Below, in pieces: positions 58,001-64,000 of a stretch of 64,000 nucleotides of DNA. Below the pieces are notes generated by a model. It worked only from the letters and a program-made list of their open reading frames with translations, had not been told where the DNA came from and did no database searches. This DNA is from Acanthaster planci (taxonomy: Eukaryota; Echinodermata; Asteroidea; Valvatida; Acanthasteridae): contig NW_019091427.1 of assembly GCF_001949145.1 (NCBI RefSeq), positions 796,967-860,966 on the forward strand, written 5' to 3'. Both the position numbers and the translations under genes were made by a program. Within the stretch, counting starts at the first letter, position 1, and the number at the start of each line of letters is the position of its first letter.

Positions 58001-61000
58001 ACGGTTATTGTTGTCGAAAAACACTAATTGACGATTTTCAGTCGGCGACGTTTTTCGTTATCAGTGGCTGTTGCACTTCCATGCATGAAATGCAGTTTCC
58101 CTTACTTTCGGAGAACATAAAAATCACTCCGTCGTCCTCATTCGCCTGGAGTCGATGTCGTGGATGACTCCCGACCTTTTTCCGCCCACTAATACTCACC
58201 CTCAATCCCATACCCTAACCGTCTGGCGAATACATCCGTGATTAAACGGAAAAATTCTGTGGCTAATTAATAGTGGTATTGCGCGCAATTCTTCCGAGCT
58301 GCCTGCGTTCTTTTTTTCTTTGTTTAAAAATTATTTGGAAGCCAATTCACCATGATTAGTGGTTTTTATCACCGGGCTTAGAGAAAAGATGATGGTTTCT
58401 ACCTCCTCCAATACCCACAATAAGCTTGTCTGTCACGACATCTAAGGCCCCCGCCTCACGCCGGGACTTTCCCGGTTTCTGCCCCGGCTTGATCCAAATA
58501 TTTGCACGTCGACTGATCGCGCGCGAGTTTATTTTTTTGTCTTTAATAAGAGGGAAAACCGGCTTTTGGGTGCGTTTTGCTATCCATAATCCTGGCCGTC
58601 CTGAGGGATGGCGAACGTGTATGGTGTCGGTTTTTTCAAACCCTCGGTGGCAGCGAGTCGGAGACTCAGTGTTTGCGGATCGTCGTTCTTCTGTTCCCTC
58701 TTTTCCCTTTTTTTCTCTCCAGCGCGTAACCGTTTATGGGTTTGCCAACAAGCGGGTGGCGGAGACGAGACAGTGTTCAGTCCACCAGATGGCCAGAGAG
58801 CAGGGCGAGGGGGGATGTGACAAATTTACGCCACTTGCCGGCAACGGCTGGGCTTAGGCCGTCTAATCGCCAGCGCCCGGGCCAATTAAGTCCCGATTTA
58901 CTTGTGAAGAATGGAAAACAAATAGCGGTGCTATTTCTCAAAGGCAGACCCGGATACAACCATTTTACCAAGAACTGTTACGAGGGACTCTCCTTTTTTT
59001 GGCCAGAACACGGTGGAAAACGTGGTTCATTTTGATTTGTTTCCCTTTCAATTTAGAAACATTTCACTCACCTCTTTTTTGCTCTCCAGAAATGAAAGAG
59101 CCGTTGGCTAAAAGTACACCTGATTATATATTAAAAAAAGATAGATTCGGCTGCTGTTTCCAATCTATACGCGAATAATAGTATCATGTTCGGAGACATC
59201 AAGTTTATCCTGTAGGTGTTTTGGCAATTGATAGGTTGGAAAAACGGTCATCTCGTAATTACAAATATTATCTTGGATATTGATACAGTTAAGAGGATTT
59301 ACCTGGATTGTGGGCGGATCGGTTTCTTGCAATCCCTTCCCTCCAGCGGTTCAAGGAAGAAAAAAAAAGGAGAAGCGAATTTTTTTAATCACACCGTGGA
59401 CAGATTTGGGACTCAGTCTTTTCCCATTCTAGTGGCGCCTGGGTAATTTATCATGTTGCGACAATTCAATTATGTGTAATTGGGTTGTGGACACGCGCTG
59501 AAATGAACAAAACCTTAACCCAACGTCTTGTTTCGAGAAGGCTTTGTTGTTTGATTTGTCGAATTTCGTCTCGTCGCAGCCGGATAAGTTCTTTCCTGCA
59601 CTCATTTTTTTTCCCAGCTAGCGACCAGACAAGCGAATTTTCTTGAATACGTTTCGTGACGTCAAACTCGACTCACTTTTGCGTTCCCCTGAAATATGGA
59701 CGCTTTCTAAAGGGTGAAAATTGCTTCAGCATTGGTTTGAAAGAGTTTGAAAAAGAAATCACTGGAGAGGCAGGGGAAGGTCAATCAGTTTGATAATCTG
59801 AATGTCGAAACTGTGCTATCATAACCATACGGTAGGTTAAGTTAACCACTTCCTGACCATGCTCGACCCGTTTGCCGACCACTGCCGATTTCCCCTGGTA
59901 ACATATACCGGTACAGAATAATCCTGGGCACCAGGCAATATCGACCAATGGTTTTATTAATGGCCACTGGTCAAACTTGACCCTCGTATGCCTTGACTGT
60001 TGCAAGTATACGGCAATGGTATGGATATTGCATTACTGAATGTACTGGTGTTCCTATGTGGGTCGGTTTGGTTCAATTTTGAGGTTTTGATTGTTCGTCT
60101 ACAGCGATTTTCGACTCTTTTTTTTTAACAAATTAGGCCGTGAAAATAAAGGAGCAACAAACCGGTGAAAAAGGTAATTTTTTTGGTTCCCAGTTTGATT
60201 TTTTATTTTAGGAAAACGTCCCTCTTTTGCTGCAATCAGTGTCCCGATTTTGCTCACTGATACTCAAGCCTGTTGAACTCTGTCATGCATCCTACGCCGC
60301 CCTTGGCAACGCCATTGCTCTGCAGTTTTTAACTCTTCCCTTTCCGTTGCCTTTGATAAACTCCTCCTGCTATAACAGCAATGCTTTTTGACATTTTTTC
60401 TTCTGTTCGCAGATGACGAAAGGACTTTCTTCTGCCGTATGAACACATCGCGCAACATGCGCCGTAAGGATCACTGCACTGACAACAAGGTAGGCCAGTG
60501 CCCATGAGATTGAATTAATTTGAAAATGAAAACCGTAAATAAAAGCCGGGTGTATTTTAATGGGGGGGGGGGTGCCATATGAAACTTGCCAACAGGCTGT
60601 AACGCAAAATGACTGTACTGTATCCCCCTTCCTTTCATCTTCATTCGTCGTTCTTCGTTTTTTTATTTTGCCAACCGTGAGACCATGATTTTGCCGACAA
60701 AACTAATCAATGGGAGGGGTTGACTCCCCGACCCCCTCTAGCAACGCCCCTTATTCGTGCCGAGCTCTTCAGGCGTTTTTCTCCCCCAATAATTTCTTAC
60801 AGTCATTTAGACACCAGTTTGATGAAAATCAAGCATACCCGTTCTCGCCCATTTATTCCAAGACAGGTCAGCCAAATACTGTGTGCTTTTCCCGGGCCGA
60901 CACGTTTAGGGCAGTGAACTACAAATATCTGAATATGCATGCCAAGTTCCATTGAAACTGACATCTCCATGGTTGATTTTATGCAAGGCTAAAAGACTGA

Positions 61001-62275
61001 ATAGGATGTCGCCCGTTTTGCGCGCTGAACGGCCTCTCTTTCTTTCTTTTTCAGTTCTAAATTTTCAACTATTGTGACAAAAGCCCAGGTTAAGTTGTGA
61101 CCCAAACTTTGACTCTTCTCAACTCAATCAATTTCCTGGTCACTAAGCAACAAAACAGGTTCAATTAACCCATTTTGAGATATAAGATGAACCAGGAATT
61201 GATTCTTTCCCTCGGTGTTGGGTCAGCAATACCCAGTTTTGGGTAACTGCAGTTTTCACCCTCCGTTGAATTAAAATTGAACGTGGCCAATGATTCGACG
61301 AATCAACAATACCGGTCGCATGACTGCGTTGTTAAACGATCTTAGTGGTCCAATGAAGTCGAACACGCGTAATTTGTGGTGAGAATTAACGGAAATTGAA
61401 CATGTTCTTCATTTGTTTCTGTGTGCTCTTTTATGCCCACAATCTCATTTTTCGGAAGGCCGAATCGTACTTTTCCCCAGTAATCTACTCAAATGGGCCT
61501 AATTCTTCGCTTGGACACTCGCCTTTAAAGTGAACCGAAGACAAAGGCCAATCGTGCCTATGTTATAACATGCCCCTGCGTTGTCCCTTTGCAGCACAGT
61601 TCCGGGCATCACTTTGTTTATCATGTTACCGCGGAAGAAAGAATACTTGACATCCTTTTTTTGTTCGATGACAGAATCATGTACTAATTGTCTATTGCTA
61701 CTGAAGATCTGTCCCCTCGGAAGTTTTGTTTTATTTTGGAGAGCCAATCGTATACGAAATATCAGACACAACAAAGGAAACAATAAAGGCTTCAGGAAGT
61801 AAGATTGTGCCTGTTATTGCGTTCGGAATGGATGTTATTTTTTTAATCTGAAATTTGCTGGACATGACATGGTCAACACTCGATACTGAAGCCCGTAATT
61901 TGTTTGCAAGAATGCTGGTATGGTCGTTCTTCTAATATGGAACTTCGAACTCATGAGGCAAATGCGCATGTGCTCGACCTCTTGTATCCGTAGAAATTGC
62001 CACTGCAGGTAACTTTAATTTGCTCAGTTTCACTCCACATAATTAAACTTGTATTGTGGTATGAATTCCGTGTAGATGGTCCGCATTAAAGGCCGGTTTA
62101 GGATCCTTTGGTCGGGCTGCTGTTACAGCTGGAACCAGGTTGAGCCCGTGTTCACCGCCGTCTGCAGCCCCGTGGAGACCCTCACACCGATCTCGGACGA
62201 GATGGTGCCCCTCAAGACCTCCATGTTCACCACCGAGCACGGCATGGACATGGTGCTGTACGACGCCTCATCCAA
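45895..62275 (+). CDS. NPAS4: NPAS4-like bHLH-PAS transcription factor, 5' part (6 exons)
   Basis: Exons 45895-46063, 48865-48926, 56333-56422, 57340-57463, 60413-60489 and 62076-62275 join in phase for 240 full codons plus 2 nt. Residues 1-55 form the bHLH ([38 protein letters not shown]), which reads distinctly as NPAS4 rather than SIM, HIF or ARNT. PAS-A begins [20 protein letters not shown] and continues [23 protein letters not shown] and [12 protein letters not shown] starts in the last exon ([17 protein letters not shown]). In vertebrates NPAS4 is a neuronal activity-induced factor that dimerises with ARNT/ARNT2; the same role here is inferred. An in-frame upstream ATG (45733) would add 54 residues not seen in the family, so 45895 (CGCCATGC) is chosen. 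The rest of PAS-B and the transactivation domain are beyond the right edge. Confidence 0.92.
46064..48864 (+). other. NPAS4 intron 1
   Basis: 2.8 kb, holding a poly-G run near 47224 and a MITE-like element at 48526-48756. No other gene seen. Confidence 0.7.
48526..48756. mobile_element. MITE-like element with ACTGCAAAAACT termini
   Basis: 231 bp bounded by ACTGCAAAAACT on the left and AGTTTTTGCAGT on the right. The next bases also pair (GGGTGTTAAA with TTTAAACACC), and internal GGTGTTA and TAACACC motifs recur in both orientations. Non-coding, so non-autonomous. It ends 108 bp before NPAS4 exon 2. Target duplication not clear. Confidence 0.85.
48865..48926 (+). CDS. NPAS4: NPAS4 exon 2 (bHLH-PAS linker)
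   Basis: Acceptor CGATTGCAG|AGCAAA, donor CACAA|GTAAGC; 62 nt, phase 1 to 0. Encodes [20 protein letters not shown]. The linker length and position fit NPAS4, but the residues are not strongly conserved, so this exon rests on splice sites and phase. Confidence 0.7.
48927..56332 (+). other. NPAS4 intron 2
   Basis: 7.4 kb. It holds a tRNA-type B box on the minus strand (GGTTCGAATCCCC, about 49841-49853) from a SINE-like fragment, a C-run near 50877-50891, and GC-richer stretches at about 50790-51450 and 54900-55400 that might be regulatory. Short open frames lack family resemblance. Confidence 0.6.
56333..56422 (+). CDS. NPAS4: NPAS4 exon 3 (start of PAS-A)
   Basis: Acceptor TCGTACAG|GCGCTG, donor TCCATG|GTAATA; 90 nt, phase 0 to 0. 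Encodes [20 protein letters not shown], then [10 protein letters not shown]. Confidence 0.95.
57340..57463 (+). CDS. NPAS4: NPAS4 exon 4 (PAS-A)
   Basis: Acceptor GTTCACAG|GTGGAG, donor CACTCAG|GTGAAT; 124 nt, phase 0 to 1. Encodes [19 protein letters not shown], the PAS-A 'D.Y..IDP.DH' core. Confidence 0.93.
57464..60412 (+). other. NPAS4 intron 4
   Basis: 2.9 kb with a CpG-richer stretch around 58430-58870 and a TGACGTCA palindrome at 59657-59664. The 143-codon open frame at 58426-58857 has no recognisable family and is probably chance. Confidence 0.6.
60413..60489 (+). CDS. NPAS4: NPAS4 exon 5 (PAS-A)
   Basis: Acceptor TTCGCAG|ATGACG, donor AACAAG|GTAGGC; 77 nt, phase 1 to 0. Encodes [20 protein letters not shown], matching NPAS4 'R.F.CR.NTSK..RR'. 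Confidence 0.93.
60490..62075 (+). other. NPAS4 intron 5
   Basis: 1.6 kb with a G-run near 60560. Nothing else recognised. Confidence 0.6.
62076..62275 (+). CDS. NPAS4: NPAS4 exon 6 (end of PAS-A, start of PAS-B)
   Basis: Acceptor CGTGTAG|ATGGTC, donor TCCAA|GTGAGT; 200 nt, phase 0 to 2. Encodes [28 protein letters not shown] and [17 protein letters not shown]. Confidence 0.92.
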
Positions 62276-64000
62276 GTGAGTATGTAACAAAGTCGTATTC
62301 ATGCCGATGCTTAAGAATGCGCTGACGGCTCTGGGTGAATCTGATGACAGATCTATAACTTGCTCTTGAGTTTGTTATTCGAACCGCGGTTTTTGCCTTT
62401 AACCACCATGAGTTAGGTTGTCAGAATGGCTTGAATGTGCTTCTTTTCTTTTAACCCTTTTGTGATTGGCATTTTCATAGCTCAGTATAGAAATCTTAAA
62501 TCTTGGTATCAGTACTTTTGCTGGAAAACACTCCGGACCAGCCTCCGTCTACATCCATGCAAATTTTATTTGACCCTGCGTTGTGGCCAATCAGATCTGA
62601 CTTCAGACTCTGTGAGGTCATCTTAGACACGCTGGTAGGCCTATGACTATGCCTACAGCGATTGGTCGAGGGCCTTGTCGCTACAGTGACCTCCACGAGG
62701 GATTGCCTGGGGATACAGAAGGGGATTATCTCCGCCGGTGTAAAGTCCAGACGGACTATCCTCCTCATGCATTGGCACGCAAGGAAAGGAAAAGATGCGC
62801 CGTCCCATAAGGAACTACGACAGCCAAAATTCACAAACTACAATTTAGTGGAATCATTAAGAAATTGAAAACACTGTTCAAACAAGAACTGCAAACCACG
62901 GTGCGGCCCAACAGTTACGAGTTGTCCATACCGAATGAAAGTCAAATCTTCAAGTACACACGTGCCGTTGGTATATACCAACCGTCGATGTAAGAATAAG
63001 ATGGCCGAGTCTATATAACGAGTCGTCACTTTTACTTGGCAAGTCGAGTATCTGCCAACAGCTATGGATGACTGGCATCCCAGCGGGTGTACATTTTTGG
63101 TGTCAGTTTCAAGCCGTTTCCATCTCTGCACCGGCCGTACAGTGCACTCAACCCGAGTACATGAAATCAACTGATAATCATAGGCTGACAGAGCCATGCA
63201 ACCTCGAAACCTAACCCGCTATCATGCAAACAAACGCAGTATGTGACACCACCAACGCCGCGTGTTGTGCTCATCGATGCATTATAAAAATTATCCCCTG
63301 GTGCTGGAATCTGTTTCCTGCATGTTCCTCTGTAATGGTTCCATCGAAACATGAATCTGTGGTGTACCCCCATAGTTATAACATTCTGACTGACAGGTCA
63401 AAAGTTACACGGCGTCTTCCTTCCATGGTGAACAAAGAACGACAACGCAGGCGGTACCCCTAGACCTACAACTTGGTTGTGAAGTCTTCGTAAAATACCT
63501 CTTTAATGATAAATGCCTTCTGTATAACCCAGTGGATCTGGAAGTGCATCTTTAATGAAGAAGTTTATTGCTTGGATAGATTTATTTTGGAAGTGTCCCT
63601 CTCACGCCCTTTTGGTTGAAAATCAAAAGAACAAACTCATTTTTGGGGGGGGGTGGTTAAGTTTATATTGTTTTGCCATTGACACCTTTAACCTAGACCT
63701 TTGTTCCAGCCGCAGTTTCCACCTACATGTGTAAGGTATGATATCACATTCCAACAGAAAATGGCGTGTTGTTTAGAAAAGGCGGGAGTCGTCATTGTTT
63801 CGGGTTGGGGTTGTTGATGCACAATCCACAGGCATTCTCTCTCTCTCTTTTTTTTAACATTTTGCGAATGTTGAGGGACATAGCTGTGCATTCACCCCGG
63901 CTTATACGAGACGCCTCGCCTCCCTGAGAACAGACTACACATGCAGTGTTAAATCTCTCGGTCTGTTTTCACAAAATAAAGACATTTTTATAAATTTTGT
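62276..64000 (+). other. NPAS4 intron 6 (to window edge)
   Basis: No next PAS-B exon was recognised, so the intron probably continues past the edge. A 119-codon minus-strand open frame at 62838-63197 has no recognisable family. Confidence 0.5.

Noticed and set aside
58426-58857. 143-codon plus-strand open frame in NPAS4 intron 4
   Set aside because: No recognisable domain; lies in a CpG-richer intronic stretch where stop codons are rarer.
62838-63197. 119-codon minus-strand open frame near the right edge
   Set aside because: No family resemblance; probably chance within an intron.
1-64000. CRISPR arrays, operons, phage or bacterial elements
   Set aside because: Spliced metazoan genes throughout; the tandem repeats lack spacer architecture.

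Overview
This window is eukaryotic nuclear DNA from an animal, most likely an invertebrate deuterostome such as amphioxus; the species call is a guess. The evidence is spliced genes with GT..AG introns of 0.4 to 7 kb, TTAGGG-type interstitial telomeric repeats, tRNA-derived SINE-like repeats, fold-back elements, many TACATGTA motifs, and four genes whose products read clearly as metazoan families. Two runs of N (18646-18895 and 30590-30690) are assembly gaps. All exon models were read by eye from splice sites, phase and family resemblance, without alignment software.

Layout. (1) 38-11790, minus strand: 5' half of a ninein/ninein-like (NIN/NINL) gene, 12 phase-consistent coding exons for 620 residues, running off the left edge. 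(2) 11791-21725: about 10 kb without a convincing gene, holding a large fold-back repeat, a palindrome, a composite SINE with an assembly gap and a 40-bp minisatellite. (3) 21726-24600, plus strand: a complete two-exon TRIM gene of 589 residues (RING, B-box, coiled coil, NHL-like propeller; TRIM56-like layout). (4) 24601-35050: about 10 kb with a 1.1-kb degenerate telomere-repeat satellite, a second composite SINE with a gap, an arylsulfatase pseudogene fragment and a small fold-back element. (5) 35051-41653, minus strand: a complete coding region for KLHDC3, 8 exons, 384 residues, with kelch repeats followed by an Elongin BC box and a Cul2 box. (6) 41654-45894: a divergent intergenic region with a full CRE, a CArG box and an RFX-type X-box. 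(7) 45895-62275, plus strand: the 5' part of NPAS4, six exons for bHLH, PAS-A and the start of PAS-B, running off the right edge.

These are not an operon. They comprise a centrosomal microtubule-anchoring protein, a putative E3 ligase, a Cul2 ubiquitin-ligase substrate receptor and a bHLH-PAS transcription factor. NIN/NINL and TRIM are arranged head to head, as are KLHDC3 and NPAS4; TRIM and KLHDC3 converge. I found no clear undescribed system. The most useful leads are the KLHDC3-NPAS4 intergenic motif cluster, a possible alternative first exon inside NIN/NINL, the composite SINE that breaks the assembly twice at the same place, and the telomere-like higher-order repeat.
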